64,000 bases of DNA from Palsa-504 sp963789225 (GCA_963789225.1 CAWBKD010000046.1:186001-250000), one strand, 5' to 3'. Numbered from the stretch's first letter, positions 33,885-43,351 are shown. The notes: generated by a model not told the origin, from the letters alone. A program made the numbers and translations.

Positions 33885-34289
33885 CCGCCGCTTCGCCTCA
33901 GCGCTGTAAGCGGCCGACTTTGCAATTATTGCTTTCGCGATGCGTCAGGTAATAGGTCCTCGAGTGGCGGCCTTTGGCCGCAGGCTCCTCGGTTCCCACG
34001 CTTCCGTTATATCGCTCAAGAGTTTGAAAGTGTGGGAGGCTGCTGTCCTGCCGCCGAACTGTGTCCCTGCCCAAATGAAGCCGCCCTTGGGTCTTCCTGG
34101 GTGGCTGCCGTCGTATGCCCGTTCACCAGGACTTAACCTGAGCGCCGCGCGGGACCCGGCCGGTGGTGCGGGTTAGCGCAGCTGGCCGACCCCGCTGGCG
34201 AGGCCGAGCGCGTCCAGCACCGCGTTGACGACCGGCTTCATCTGTTCCATCGACCACATGCACTACGAGTTCAACCTGGTAGCGCACTG
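33885..34289. other. no intact gene; possible 3' fragment on minus strand
   Basis: No convincing complete frame. On the minus strand near 34174-34262 a short frame reads MEQMKPVVNAVLDALGLAS and ends with a TAA; it looks like a genuine C-terminus of an unknown protein whose body is missing. Confidence 0.35.
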
Positions 34290-34580
34290 TCAACTGCGCG
34301 GAGAGACGGAGCGGGCCATCTTCATCTCCAGGTAGCCGCCGAGGAATTGCAACGGCGCAAGCGTCAGGAACCACGCTGCGAACCCGTAGCACTTGCGCCG
34401 GTCCCTGCTGTTGTCCGCCTGGCGGCCGAGAGAGACCAGGACGAGGCCGAGGGCGAGGGCAAAGCCGCCGGCGGCGAAGCGCACGCTCGCCACGGCACGG
34501 AGGTGGCGGTACTCCCATGGCAGCATCGTGCGTCTCATGAGGGACTGCAAGGGAGAAGCGGGGTCCTCTGGTGGGTGCAT
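34290..34580 (-). CDS. small two-helix membrane protein
   Basis: 96 aa. Two hydrophobic segments (VRFAAGGFALALGLVLVSLG and CYGFAAWFLTLAPLQFLGGY) separated by a charged loop RQADNSRDRRK. ATG 34580 has AGGAGG seven bases upstream, which decides the start. An ATATCA-GAG-TGATAT palindrome lies about 45 bp upstream. Function unknown. Confidence 0.65.
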   Translation of the reverse strand: MHPPEDPASPLQSLMRRTMLPWEYRHLRAVASVRFAAGGFALALGLVLVSLGRQADNSRDRRKCYGFAAWFLTLAPLQFLGGYLEMKMARSVSPRS

Positions 34581-34623
34581 TGGGGATGCCTCCTGCCGCC
34601 TGCGGTGCCGACTGCCCGGCAAC

Positions 34624-34638
34624 ATATCAGAGTGATAT
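34624..34638. promoter_or_regulatory. perfect palindrome upstream of the membrane protein gene
   Basis: ATATCA-GAG-TGATAT is a perfect 6-bp inverted repeat in an AT-rich patch, about 45 bp before the start of the 34290-34580 gene; a likely operator. Confidence 0.45.
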
Positions 34639-34747
34639 CACATTACGTACAGATCGTCAAGAGCGGCACTTGCTGTCGTGCCAGGCCGTCGAGCCATCGC
34701 CGTTCGGGCAAAAGAATGGCCCAGGGAAGCCGACGCTCGGACACTGA

Positions 34748-34766
34748 GCGTATCCAGTTGATACGC
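34748..34766. promoter_or_regulatory. palindromic operator upstream of the gntR gene
   Basis: GCGTATC-CAGTT-GATACGC is a perfect 7-bp inverted repeat, 55 bp before the GntR start and followed by AT-rich DNA. It suits autoregulation by the dimeric GntR protein encoded downstream. Confidence 0.55.
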
Positions 34767-34820
34767 TATTGTTTGTAAACGGTCGACTACTTTCGATAGT
34801 ATTCGTGTACTGTTCTGGGC

Positions 34821-35075
34821 ATGACGGAAGCCGCCCAGCCAGACCCGCGAGCCTACGTGCGGCTCGCGGCTACCATCCGGCAGCAGATCGCCGAGGGGAC
34901 GCTGACCAGGGGCGCACGGCTGCCCTCGATCGCGGTCCTGCGGCGCGATCACGGTCACTCCCGTCAGACGGTGGGCAAGGCCATGCACGTCCTGGAGGGC
35001 GAGGGCCTGATCTACCGGGTGCCGGGGCTCGGCTACTACGTCAGCGCCGTCCCGGCGGGCACGCCGAGGCGCTGA
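34821..35075 (+). CDS. short GntR family regulator
   Basis: 84 aa, essentially only the winged-helix domain: YVRLAATIRQQIAEG, LPSIAVLRRDHGHSRQTVGKAM and GEGLIYRVPGLGYYVS. There is no effector-binding domain, a common actinobacterial mini-GntR form. Convergent with the RamB-like gene (8 bp between the stops). Confidence 0.85.
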   Translation: MTEAAQPDPRAYVRLAATIRQQIAEGTLTRGARLPSIAVLRRDHGHSRQTVGKAMHVLEGEGLIYRVPGLGYYVSAVPAGTPRR

Positions 35076-35083
35076 TCGGCCGC

Positions 35084-36544
35084 TCAGTCCCGGGCGTGAC
35101 GGTCGAGGAACTCGTAGATGTCGGCGTCGTCGACGCCGGGAAAGCTTCCGGCGGGCAGCGCGGCCAGGATGTGCGAGTGCGCGCGGGCCGACGGCCAGGC
35201 GTTGCCCTCCCAGCGTTCGGCCAGCGCGACGGGCGGCCGGGTGCAGCACTCGCCGTCGGGGCACGCCGAGCGCGTCCTCTTGGTCGCCTCGCGCCCCCGG
35301 AACCAGCGGGAATGCTCGAAGGGCACGCCGAGCGTGATCGCGAAAGACTGATCGGCGCGCGGGTCGATGTGGGCGATGCAGAAATAGGTGCCGGACGGGG
35401 TGTCCGAATACTGGCAGTACGGGGAGAAGCGGTCCGCCGCGCCGAACACCTGACGGCCCGACCACTGCCGGCACAGCCGCTGCCCCTCGATCGCGCCCGT
35501 CGGGTCCGTGGGGAAGAGCACCCCGTCGTTCTCGTACGCCTTGTAGATGATGCCGCTCGCGTCGTTCTTCACGAAGTGGCAGGGCAGGCCCAGGTGATGG
35601 GTCGCGAGGTTGGTGAAGCGGTGCGCGGCCATCTCGTAGGACACCGAGAACAGGTCCACCAGGTCTTCTACGGCCAGGTCGCGTCCCCGCTTCGCGCGGT
35701 CGAGGACCGGCACGGCCGCCGGCTCCGGCATGAGCACGGCGGCGGCGAAGTAGTTCACTTCCACCCGCTGCCGCAGGAAGTCGGCGTAGTCACGCGGCAC
35801 CTGGTGACCGAGCAGGAAGTGGCCGAGCGCCTGCAGCACGACCGCGCGCGGCGAATCGGTGCCGACCTGCTCCTGCTTGACGTAGATGCGCCGGTTCCGC
35901 AGGTCCGTCAGCGACCGCACCGACCTGGGCAGGTCCTCTATATACCGAACGGCGAAGCCATGGTGGCTCACCACCGACAGGAGCATGCCCTGGGACAACG
36001 CGCCGCCGGAGTACCCGCCGGCCTGCAACGCCGCAGCCGCCTCCTGCTCGATGAGCTCGAAGTAGTTACCGCGCTCGCGCATCGCGTCCCGCAGCGCGGC
36101 GTTCGCGGCCCTGGCCTCTTCCGGGGTCGCGGCGGGCTTGGATCGCTGCGCGCGCAGTTCGGCCGCGACGGCGACCAGGTGCTCGAGGACGTCGGTCGGG
36201 ACCCGGGCCCCGATCTTGAGCTGCGGCAGGCCCAGCTGCCGGTAGGACGGGTCCAGCTGCGCATCGGCCAGCGCGATCTCGAGCTGGGCACGCCGGCTCG
36301 GCGGCTGCTTGCTGAGCAGGTCCGCCACCGGGACCCCGAGCGCCGATGCCAGCTGCTCGATCAGCGACAGCTTCGGCTCCCTCCGGCCGTTCTCCAGCAG
36401 GGACAGGGCCGAGGGGGCCCGGCCCACCCGCTCCCCCAGCTCGCTCAGGGTCAGGCCGCGCACGCGGCGCAGGTGCCGGAGCCGCTGGCCGAAGGTTACA
36501 AGGTCTATACCATCGGTCTGGACCAAATTTTGACGTTCTTTCAT
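35084..36544 (-). CDS. ramB: RamB-like XRE regulator with IrrE-type domain
   Basis: 486 aa. N-terminal XRE HTH (GQRLRHLRRVRGLTLSELGERVGRAPSALS split over residues 18-50), a central IrrE/ImmA-type peptidase-like domain (ALGHFLLGHQVPRDYADFL, with HFLLGH in place of the HExxH motif) and a C-terminal DUF2083 domain with conserved Cys (SACPDGECC). RamB controls glyoxylate and acetate genes in corynebacteria and mycobacteria, and this gene is divergent from isocitrate lyase. The first 13 residues may be non-coding; ATG 36544 is the longest start. Confidence 0.85.
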   Translation of the reverse strand: MKERQNLVQTDGIDLVTFGQRLRHLRRVRGLTLSELGERVGRAPSALSLLENGRREPKLSLIEQLASALGVPVADLLSKQPPSRRAQLEIALADAQLDPSYRQLGLPQLKIGARVPTDVLEHLVAVAAELRAQRSKPAATPEEARAANAALRDAMRERGNYFELIEQEAAAALQAGGYSGGALSQGMLLSVVSHHGFAVRYIEDLPRSVRSLTDLRNRRIYVKQEQVGTDSPRAVVLQALGHFLLGHQVPRDYADFLRQRVEVNYFAAAVLMPEPAAVPVLDRAKRGRDLAVEDLVDLFSVSYEMAAHRFTNLATHHLGLPCHFVKNDASGIIYKAYENDGVLFPTDPTGAIEGQRLCRQWSGRQVFGAADRFSPYCQYSDTPSGTYFCIAHIDPRADQSFAITLGVPFEHSRWFRGREATKRTRSACPDGECCTRPPVALAERWEGNAWPSARAHSHILAALPAGSFPGVDDADIYEFLDRHARD

Positions 36545-36689
36545 GATGAAACTGACTATAACTTGTTGGTTTGGTAAAAATCAAAGATCTTCACTACCGC
36601 CCACCCTACCCAGCCCTGGCCTGGCCGGACACCCTGAGAGGACAAGCACGCCCAGCCGGAACGCATCGGCACGCGAGGAAGGCACCACA

Positions 36690-37988
36690 GTGGAGACCAT
36701 CAGCCAGCAGGCAGCCAGGCTAGCCAGCGAGTGGGAGACCAACCCCCGCTGGAAGGACACGGCGCGGACCTACTCGGCCGAGGACGTAGTGCGCCTCCGC
36801 GGCTCGGTGCAGGAGGAATTCACCCTCGCGCGGAAGGGCGCCGAGCGCCTGCGCCGGCTGCTCGACTCGGAAGATGCCGTCAGCGCGCTCGGGGCGCTTA
36901 CGGGGAACCAGGCGGTGCAGCAGGTCAGGGCCGGGCTTAAGGCCATCTACCTGTCCGGCTGGCAGGTGGCGGCGGACGCCAACCTGGCCGGCCAGACCTA
37001 CCCCGACCAGAGCCTCTACCCGGTCAACTCGGTGCCGCAGGTGGTCCGCAGGATCAACAACGCGCTGCTGCGAGCGGACCAGATCACCTGGTCGGAATCG
37101 GCCGACGGTAATGTCCACGACTCGCCCTACTGGCTCGCGCCGATCGTGGCCGACGCCGAAGCCGGCTTCGGCGGCGTGCTCAACGCGTTCGAGCTGATGA
37201 AGTCCATGATCGCGGCCGGGGCCGCGGGCGTGCACTGGGAAGACCAGCTCGCGTCCGAGAAGAAGTGCGGGCACCTGGGCGGGAAGGTGCTCATCCCGAC
37301 CGGCCAGCACATCAAGACGCTGAACGCCGCCCGGCTGGCCGCCGACGTGTGCGACGTGCCCTCGCTGATCATCGCGCGCACCGACGCCCAGGCGGCCACC
37401 CTGCTCACCTCCGACATCGACGAGCGCGACCAGCCGTTCGTCACCGGAACCAGGACCGCCGAGGGCTTTTACCGGGTGCGGAACGGGATCGAGCCGTGCA
37501 TCGCCCGCGGGCTGGCCTACGCGCCGTACTCCGACCTGCTCTGGATGGAGACCTCCAAGCCCGACCTCGACGTGGCCCGCGAGTTCGCCGAGGGGATCAA
37601 GCGCGTCTACCCGGATCAGATGCTCGCCTTCAACTGCTCACCGTCGTTCAACTGGCGCGCGCACCTGGACGAGGCCACGATCGCGAAGTTCAGCAAGGAA
37701 CTCGCGGCGATGGGGTACCGGTTCCAGTTCATCACGCTGGCGGGCTTCCACGCGCTCAACCACTCGATGTTCGAGCTGGCCAGCGGCTTCGCCGCCGAGG
37801 CCATGCCCGCCTACGTGCGGCTGCAGGAAGCCGAGTTCGCCGCCGAGAAGTCCGGCTACACCGCCACCCGCCACCAGCGCGAGGTCGGCACCGGCTACTT
37901 CGACCTGGTTACCTCGGCGATCTCCCCGAACGCCGAAACGGTGGCGCTGGCCGGATCGACCGAGGCCGAGCAGTTCCACGCGGCCTGA
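36690..37988 (+). CDS. aceA: isocitrate lyase
   Basis: 432 aa, usual bacterial length. Cleaves isocitrate to glyoxylate and succinate, the first step of the glyoxylate shunt. Active-site signature KKCGH with Cys193, VHWEDQ, LIIARTDA, LMETSKP-type LWMETSKPDL and NCSPSFNW. GTG 36690 with GAGGAAGG upstream. The 145-bp AT-rich gap to the divergent ramB-like gene should hold both promoters. No malate synthase is in the window. Confidence 0.95.
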   Translation: METISQQAARLASEWETNPRWKDTARTYSAEDVVRLRGSVQEEFTLARKGAERLRRLLDSEDAVSALGALTGNQAVQQVRAGLKAIYLSGWQVAADANLAGQTYPDQSLYPVNSVPQVVRRINNALLRADQITWSESADGNVHDSPYWLAPIVADAEAGFGGVLNAFELMKSMIAAGAAGVHWEDQLASEKKCGHLGGKVLIPTGQHIKTLNAARLAADVCDVPSLIIARTDAQAATLLTSDIDERDQPFVTGTRTAEGFYRVRNGIEPCIARGLAYAPYSDLLWMETSKPDLDVAREFAEGIKRVYPDQMLAFNCSPSFNWRAHLDEATIAKFSKELAAMGYRFQFITLAGFHALNHSMFELASGFAAEAMPAYVRLQEAEFAAEKSGYTATRHQREVGTGYFDLVTSAISPNAETVALAGSTEAEQFHAA

Positions 37989-38077
37989 GCAGAAGGGCCT
38001 TTCAGCGCCATAACGCCTGATGCCAGGTGGACTCACCGGCCAGCGGCGCCTGCGGATGCGACCGACCGTAGGTCGCC

Positions 38078-38749
38078 CTAGACCGGACCGGCGGAACCCC
38101 CGGGACCGCCTTGATCCGCGGGACCGCCTTGATCCGCGGGACCGCCTTGATCCGCGGGGCCCCACGGGGCCTGCGAGAGGCCGGGATTGACCCGCGGCTG
38201 CGGCCTGGTCTGGGCCCAGTCGGACATGATCCCGCCGTCGCCCAGGGTCTGGGTGTCCTGGAAGCCGGGATAGGTCGCCGTGGCATCCGGCGCCTCGTAC
38301 GGGGTCTGCCCGGTGGCGGCTTGTGTCCGCCGCCACCGGGACGGCACGAACAGCGGGATGATCATCACCAGGCCCGCCATGGCCAGTATCCCGTCGAACA
38401 GCAGGGCCTGGAAGCCCATGCCGTAGGGGTGCGTCTTCAGCGGGATGTACTGGACGGCGCGCCGCACGCTGAATATGTACAGGCCGGTCCAGGCCAGCAG
38501 GACGAGCCCCGGCAGCCCGGCCGCGAGCGGTGAGACCCGCGGCAGGGCGATCAGCAGCCCGGCCAGCAGGCCGACGCCCGCCAGCGCGCCCAGCCCCTCG
38601 AGGATCGCCGTGTGATGCAGGAGTGAACCCCCGCCGGCCGGCAGGGGACCCAGGGGCCCGAGGAGCACCTTGACGTAGCCCCATGAGGCCGCGAAGAACA
38701 CCGCGGCGGCGAGCACGACGGCTAGCAGGACACCGACCAGATGGCGCAT
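38078..38749 (-). CDS. four-helix membrane protein with repeat tail
   Basis: 223 aa. Hydrophobic segments near residues 4-25, 50-70, 77-97 and 112-133; then a cytoplasmic-like tail rich in Pro/Gln/Gly that ends in three ADQGGP units. The repeat is also visible as an 18-bp DNA repeat at about 38108-38162. Divergent from the MMPL gene, with inverted AAGCTTAC-type boxes in between. Function unknown. Confidence 0.75.
   Translation of the reverse strand: MRHLVGVLLAVVLAAAVFFAASWGYVKVLLGPLGPLPAGGGSLLHHTAILEGLGALAGVGLLAGLLIALPRVSPLAAGLPGLVLLAWTGLYIFSVRRAVQYIPLKTHPYGMGFQALLFDGILAMAGLVMIIPLFVPSRWRRTQAATGQTPYEAPDATATYPGFQDTQTLGDGGIMSDWAQTRPQPRVNPGLSQAPWGPADQGGPADQGGPADQGGPGGSAGPV
38108..38162. repeat. 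18-bp tandem repeat
   Basis: The unit TTGATCCGCGGGACCGCC occurs three times in a row and begins a fourth time; it encodes the ADQGGP repeats of the membrane protein tail. Copy number likely varies. Confidence 0.8.
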
Positions 38750-38778
38750 CTCCTCATCCCCTTCGGTGGGTCATAGAT

Positions 38779-38911
38779 GGAAAGCTTACGGCGGGGCCCG
38801 CCGCTCGTCATTCGGACGTTTCGGGCTCTGGCCGGTTTCCCCGGGACCGGGTTCGCTTCGGGCGGAGCGCCCTCGCGGCGTGGCGCCGCACGGAGCTTCT
38901 GTAAGCTTTCC
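38779..38911. promoter_or_regulatory. divergent promoter region with inverted 11-bp boxes
   Basis: GGAAAGCTTAC (38779-38789) and GTAAGCTTTCC (38901-38911) are exact inverted copies, one next to each divergent start. The right box is part of CTTCTGTAAGC (38896-38906), which also occurs twice before the MFS gene at 43294 and 43335. A regulator shared by both transporters is likely. Confidence 0.6.
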
Positions 38912-38913
38912 AG

Positions 38914-41241
38914 GTGCGCATTCACGCCATCTTCGGGGGAATCGGCGCGTTCGCCGTTAAGTTCCGCTGGGTCGTCATCGCGGCCTGGCTGATCGCAGCG
39001 ATCGCCGTGCCTAGATTCTTGCCCTCGCTCAACAGCGTTACCCAGGGCAATAACAGCGCCTTCCTGCCCGCCAGCGCGCCCAGCGAGAAGGCCGCTCAGC
39101 TCGCATCGCCGTTCGGGTCGACGAACCTGATCCCGATACCGGTGGTCGCCGCGGTCAGCCAGGGCACCCTCACCGCCGCGGACACGTCCTGGCTGGCCAC
39201 CCTGGCGCAGGATCTCAGCACGGTGCCGACCGTGGTAAAGGTCCATGACCTCGGCCGGTCGGCCGACCAGCAGGCCGACCAGCTGCAGGTGCTCTCCGAT
39301 GTCGGCGGCGCGGACGCCAACGGGCAGACCACGCTGGTCGACAAGCTGCGCTCAGAGATCAAAAGAGCGGGGCCGCCCTCCGGGCTGCAGGTACACCTGG
39401 CCGGCGACATCGCCATCAACGTCGACCAGCAGGCCAAGTCCGGTACCACCGGGAACGAGGTCGAAGGCCTGTCGGTGATCTTCATCCTCATCCTGCTGCT
39501 GCTGATCTTCAGGTCGGCGCTCGCGCCGTTCATCACGCTGATCCCGGCTTTCTTCGCCGTGGCCATCTCCGGGCCGCTGGTCGGCGAGGCGGCGCAGGCA
39601 GGCCTGAAGGTCTCCCAGATCGCCCAGCTACTGCTGATCGTGCTCGTGCTGGGCGCGGGCACCGACTACGGCCTGTTCCTGGTGTTCCGGGTCCGCGAGC
39701 AGCTCCGTAACGGGGTCGACCCGAAGGAGGCGGTGGTTGCCTCGGTGACCCGGGTCGGCGAGACCATCACCTTCTCGGCCGCCACCGTGATCGCCGCCCT
39801 GCTGTCCCTGCTCGTCGCGACCTTCGAGATCTACTCCGAGCTCGGCATCCCGCTGGCCATCGGCATCGGGACGATGCTGCTAGCGGGACTCACCCTGCTG
39901 CCCGCGCTGCTCGCCGTGTTCGGCCGGGCGGCGTTCTGGCCCAGCAAGACGCGCCAGGGCACCGGCCAGGCCGGCCTGTGGGGGCGGATCGCCGCGCGGG
40001 TCGTCCGCCGTCCTGCCGTCCCGCTCGCCATCGGCGTGGTCGCGCTCGGCGTGCTGGCGATCTTTGTGGGCAGCTACAAGGCCGGCGGGTTCGGCGGCTC
40101 CATCACCGCCCCGGCCGGGACCGACTCCGCGGCGGGCACCGCGCTGCTCAACAAGCACTTCCCCGCCAGTTCGGCCAACCCGACGAACCTGGTGTACAAG
40201 CTGTCCCAGCCGGTCTGGGAAGATCCGGCGCCGATAGCCGCCGCCACCAGCCAGCTCGCCGCGAGCGGGTTGTTCACGGGCGTCACCGGCCCGCTGAACC
40301 CGGCCGGGGTCACCCTGACCGGAGCTAAGTACACGCAGCTGCACGCCGCGCTGGGTAACGCGGCCACGCTTCCTGCCGTTCCCACCGGGCAGACCAGTAT
40401 CCCGCTCGCGGCGTACGAGGCCTACCGGGCCACCGCGCAGTACGTCAGCCCCGACGGCCGGACGATCCAGTTCGAGACCGGGCTCAAGGCCGGCGACCCA
40501 TCGACCACCAACGCGATGAACGCCGTGCCTTCCATCCGCACCGAGGCGGCCACGGTGGCGAAGACCTTGGGCGCCAGCGCGTACGGGGTCGGCGGCGAGG
40601 CGCCTGCCTTCTACGACATCAGCCAGATCTCCGACAGCGACCTGGCGCATGTCGTCCCGGTGGCGATCATCGTGATCGGCCTGCTGCTGTGCCTGGTGAT
40701 GCGCTCGCTGGTCGCGCCGATTTACCTCATCGCGTCGGTCGCGCTGTCGTTCTTCGCGGCCCTCGGGCTGTCCGTCCTGCTGTTCATCAAGATCGGCGGG
40801 GACAGCGGCCTCACCTTTATCCTGCCGTTCCTGATGTTCATCTTCCTGCTGGCGCTCGGAGAGGATTACAACATCCTGGTGATGAGCCGGATCCGGGAGG
40901 AGGCTTACCACCTGCCGCTACGGGACGCAGTCAGCAAGGCGATAGGCGTGACCGGGACCACGGTGACCTCAGCCGGGCTGGTGCTGGCGGGCACGTTCTC
41001 GGTGTTCGCGATCGTCGGCGGGCGCGGGTCGGGCGGCAGCCAGATCCGCGACGTCGGGATCGGCCTGGCGCTTGGCGTGCTGATGGACACCTTCATCGTC
41101 CGCACGGTACTCGTGCCGTGCATCGTGATCCTGCTCGGCCGGTGGAACTGGTGGCCGGCCGCGCTCAGCCGGGCCACCGTGAAGCCGGGCGGAGAAGGCA
41201 CCGCACGAGACACCGAGCCAGTCGCCCCGCGCAGCCGCTGA
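38914..41241 (+). CDS. MMPL family RND transporter
   Basis: 775 aa. Twelve-helix RND layout in two halves: each half has one helix, a large extracytoplasmic domain and a five-helix bundle. Conserved GAGTDYGLFLVFRVRE in the first half and GEDYNILVMSRIREE in the second hold the proton-relay Asp-Tyr pairs. MMPL proteins export lipids or siderophores in mycobacteria and hydrophobic compounds elsewhere. GTG 38914; the start region overlaps a CTTCTGTAAGC box, and no good ribosome binding site is visible. Confidence 0.93.
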   Translation: MRIHAIFGGIGAFAVKFRWVVIAAWLIAAIAVPRFLPSLNSVTQGNNSAFLPASAPSEKAAQLASPFGSTNLIPIPVVAAVSQGTLTAADTSWLATLAQDLSTVPTVVKVHDLGRSADQQADQLQVLSDVGGADANGQTTLVDKLRSEIKRAGPPSGLQVHLAGDIAINVDQQAKSGTTGNEVEGLSVIFILILLLLIFRSALAPFITLIPAFFAVAISGPLVGEAAQAGLKVSQIAQLLLIVLVLGAGTDYGLFLVFRVREQLRNGVDPKEAVVASVTRVGETITFSAATVIAALLSLLVATFEIYSELGIPLAIGIGTMLLAGLTLLPALLAVFGRAAFWPSKTRQGTGQAGLWGRIAARVVRRPAVPLAIGVVALGVLAIFVGSYKAGGFGGSITAPAGTDSAAGTALLNKHFPASSANPTNLVYKLSQPVWEDPAPIAAATSQLAASGLFTGVTGPLNPAGVTLTGAKYTQLHAALGNAATLPAVPTGQTSIPLAAYEAYRATAQYVSPDGRTIQFETGLKAGDPSTTNAMNAVPSIRTEAATVAKTLGASAYGVGGEAPAFYDISQISDSDLAHVVPVAIIVIGLLLCLVMRSLVAPIYLIASVALSFFAALGLSVLLFIKIGGDSGLTFILPFLMFIFLLALGEDYNILVMSRIREEAYHLPLRDAVSKAIGVTGTTVTSAGLVLAGTFSVFAIVGGRGSGGSQIRDVGIGLALGVLMDTFIVRTVLVPCIVILLGRWNWWPAALSRATVKPGGEGTARDTEPVAPRSR

Positions 41242-41287
41242 CCCGCCCAGGCCGCGGGGTCCGGCGACCGAGCAGCCATGGGAGGGT

Positions 41288-41854
41288 TCAGCCGTCGGGG
41301 ATCCGGTCCGAGGGGATCCGGTCCGAGGGGGTCCGGTCATCGGGGATCCGGTCGGCGGTGGCGTCGATCGAGGCCGTCAGGTCGCGCAGCGCGGGAGCGG
41401 CATCGCGTAGCGCGGCCTGGTCACGCGGCGGCAGCGCCGCAAGCGCCGACGCGATGATCTCCTCGTTCACCTGGTGCCACCGGGTCACCGCCGCCAGGCC
41501 CTGATCCGACAGGTCCAGGTTGACGGTGCGCCGGTCACCGGCGCCGTGACCCGCGGGAGTTCGCTTCACGTAATCGGCCGCCTGGAGCCCGCTGAGCAGG
41601 GTGGCCACCGAACTGGGCGCCAGCCGGAGCATCCTGGCCAGCTGGCTGGGCCTGACTCCCGGATTTTCGGCCATGCAGGACAGCAGCTCTAGCTGGGCCA
41701 CGGAAAGTCCCAGGGCCGGGTCGGCCGCGCGGGCGGCCCGGCGGATGGCCCGGCGAAGACGGGAGACGATATCGGCCAGTTCGGGGCCGATCTGCTCCTG
41801 GCCCGGGACCTCCCGGTCCTGTTCCTGCGCGAGATCTCCCTCACGTGAAGGCAC
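41288..41854 (-). CDS. MarR family transcriptional regulator
   Basis: 188 aa. Winged helix within LSVAQLELLSCMAENPGVRPSQLARMLRLAPSSVATLLSGL and wing AGDRRTVNLDLSDQG. The tail contains degenerate repeats (DRIPDD, DRTPSD, DRIPSD, DRIPDG) encoded by repeated GGATCCGGTC units at about 41299-41360. GTG 41854 overlaps the MFS gene by 14 bp, so the two are co-transcribed; it probably represses the pump operon and perhaps the MMPL gene. Confidence 0.87.
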   Translation of the reverse strand: MPSREGDLAQEQDREVPGQEQIGPELADIVSRLRRAIRRAARAADPALGLSVAQLELLSCMAENPGVRPSQLARMLRLAPSSVATLLSGLQAADYVKRTPAGHGAGDRRTVNLDLSDQGLAAVTRWHQVNEEIIASALAALPPRDQAALRDAAPALRDLTASIDATADRIPDDRTPSDRIPSDRIPDG

Positions 41855-43310
41855 CTGACGGGTCCGCCTCCCTGGGACGCCTGGCCCGCCCCTGGTCCCG
41901 TGCGCGGCTGGCCAGCGCAATCGCGGCCGCAGCGGCAGAGACGGCGGCGAGCACGATGAACGCAGGCCGCGCCTGCGTCGCACCAGCGTACCCGTGGTCG
42001 TGGCCCGCCGGTGCACCCAGCCGCAGAGCCAGCGCCATCAGGGCGATGCCGAGCGCGGTGCCTATCCCCCTGGCCATGCTGACCAGCCCGCCGAGCAGCG
42101 AGGCCGACGAGTCGGCGGAACTGCGCATGATGGCCGCGTTGTTCGCAGGCACGAACAGGCCAAGACCCAGGCCGGCCAGGGCGAGCAGCGGAACCACGGT
42201 GACCTCGGTGACGGGCATTCCGATCCCGGCGCACATGGCCGCGCAGGCCACAACCGACCCCGCGAACCCGCGCGGCCGGTTCCCCCAGGAGCGCGGCAGC
42301 ACCGCGTCACCCAATAGCGCGGCCAGGCCGAAGCCGAGCGGCAGGGCGGACAGTAGCAGTCCGGTCCGGGCCACGCTGCCGTCCGGTGCCAGCAGGAGTT
42401 GCGGGATCAGGACGAGCGGCCCGAAGAGCACCAGGTAGCCGCAGGCGGCCCCGGCCAGGCCGAGCGCCAGCGGCGCCGAGCGGAGCAGCGGCACCGGTAT
42501 CAGGGGGTGCCTGGCCCGGGCCTCACGCACAGCGAACGCGGCCAGGCCCGCCAGGCCGACCGTCGCCAGCAGCGCGACCAGCCAGCCTGGCAGGCTCAGC
42601 CCGGACGCCGCGGACAGCGCGAGCAGTAGCGCTGAGGTCCACGCCACCAGCAGGAGGGTGCCCGGCCAGTCGAACTTTCCCGGCTCGGCAAAGTGCCTGG
42701 TCCGCGGGAGCAGGTAGCGGCCCGCGACGATCGCCATCAGGCCGACGGGAACGTTTACCCAGTAGACGGCGCGCCAGCCGACGGTCGAGGTCAGCAGCCC
42801 GCCCAGGGTCGGGCCCAGCGCGAGCCCGATGGACTGCGCGGCGGCCTGGACCCCGAGTGCAAAGCGCATCCGGTTCCTGGGCGCGCTGGTCGTCACCAGG
42901 GCGACGCTGTTCGCCTGGAGCATCGCCGCCCCCGTCGCCTGGACCAGGCGCAGGCACACCAGGACGCCCAGCGAGGGAGCCAGCCCGCAGGCCGCGGAGG
43001 CGACCGTGAACACCGCGAAGCCGTACATATAGACGAGCTTGCGGCCGACCGCATCGCCCAGCCGTCCGGCTGGGGCGAGCAAGGCGATCAGGCCAAGCAG
43101 GTAGACCAGCGATACCCATTGGACGGCCGCGACCGGGACGCCGAAGTCGTGCTCCATGGCCGGGAAGGTGATCGTGACAATGCTGGCGTCCAGCTGCCCC
43201 ATGAACGCGCCGAAGCAGACCACCCCAACCGCCAGCCAGGGCGCCAGGTGGCTCTCCCGTACGACCGAGGGCCTGGGCGGTTCCCGCCAGATACTTCTGT
43301 AAGCGAACAT
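41841..43310 (-). CDS. DHA2-type MFS drug transporter
   Basis: 489 aa, 14 predicted helices. Motif D-like DASIVTITFPAM in helix 1, the loop motif A in GRLGDAVGRKLVYMYG, and motif C-like GLALGPTLGGLLTSTVGWRAVYWVN. EmrB/QacA-type proton-drug antiporter. ATG 43310 lies at the end of a CTTCTGTAAGC box. It is the first gene of the operon with marR. Confidence 0.92.
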   Translation of the reverse strand: MFAYRSIWREPPRPSVVRESHLAPWLAVGVVCFGAFMGQLDASIVTITFPAMEHDFGVPVAAVQWVSLVYLLGLIALLAPAGRLGDAVGRKLVYMYGFAVFTVASAACGLAPSLGVLVCLRLVQATGAAMLQANSVALVTTSAPRNRMRFALGVQAAAQSIGLALGPTLGGLLTSTVGWRAVYWVNVPVGLMAIVAGRYLLPRTRHFAEPGKFDWPGTLLLVAWTSALLLALSAASGLSLPGWLVALLATVGLAGLAAFAVREARARHPLIPVPLLRSAPLALGLAGAACGYLVLFGPLVLIPQLLLAPDGSVARTGLLLSALPLGFGLAALLGDAVLPRSWGNRPRGFAGSVVACAAMCAGIGMPVTEVTVVPLLALAGLGLGLFVPANNAAIMRSSADSSASLLGGLVSMARGIGTALGIALMALALRLGAPAGHDHGYAGATQARPAFIVLAAVSAAAAAIALASRARDQGRARRPREADPSGAFT

Positions 43311-43351
43311 TATGGATTCAGGCTAGCAGAAGTGCTTCTGTAAGCGAACAT
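43294..43351. promoter_or_regulatory. two direct 17-bp repeats before the MFS gene
   Basis: CTTCTGTAAGCGAACAT occurs at 43294-43310 and 43335-43351, spaced 41 bp. The first copy overlaps the ATG and first codons of the MFS gene, the second lies upstream of it. The core CTTCTGTAAGC recurs at the MMPL start. Probably MarR binding sites. Confidence 0.65.
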
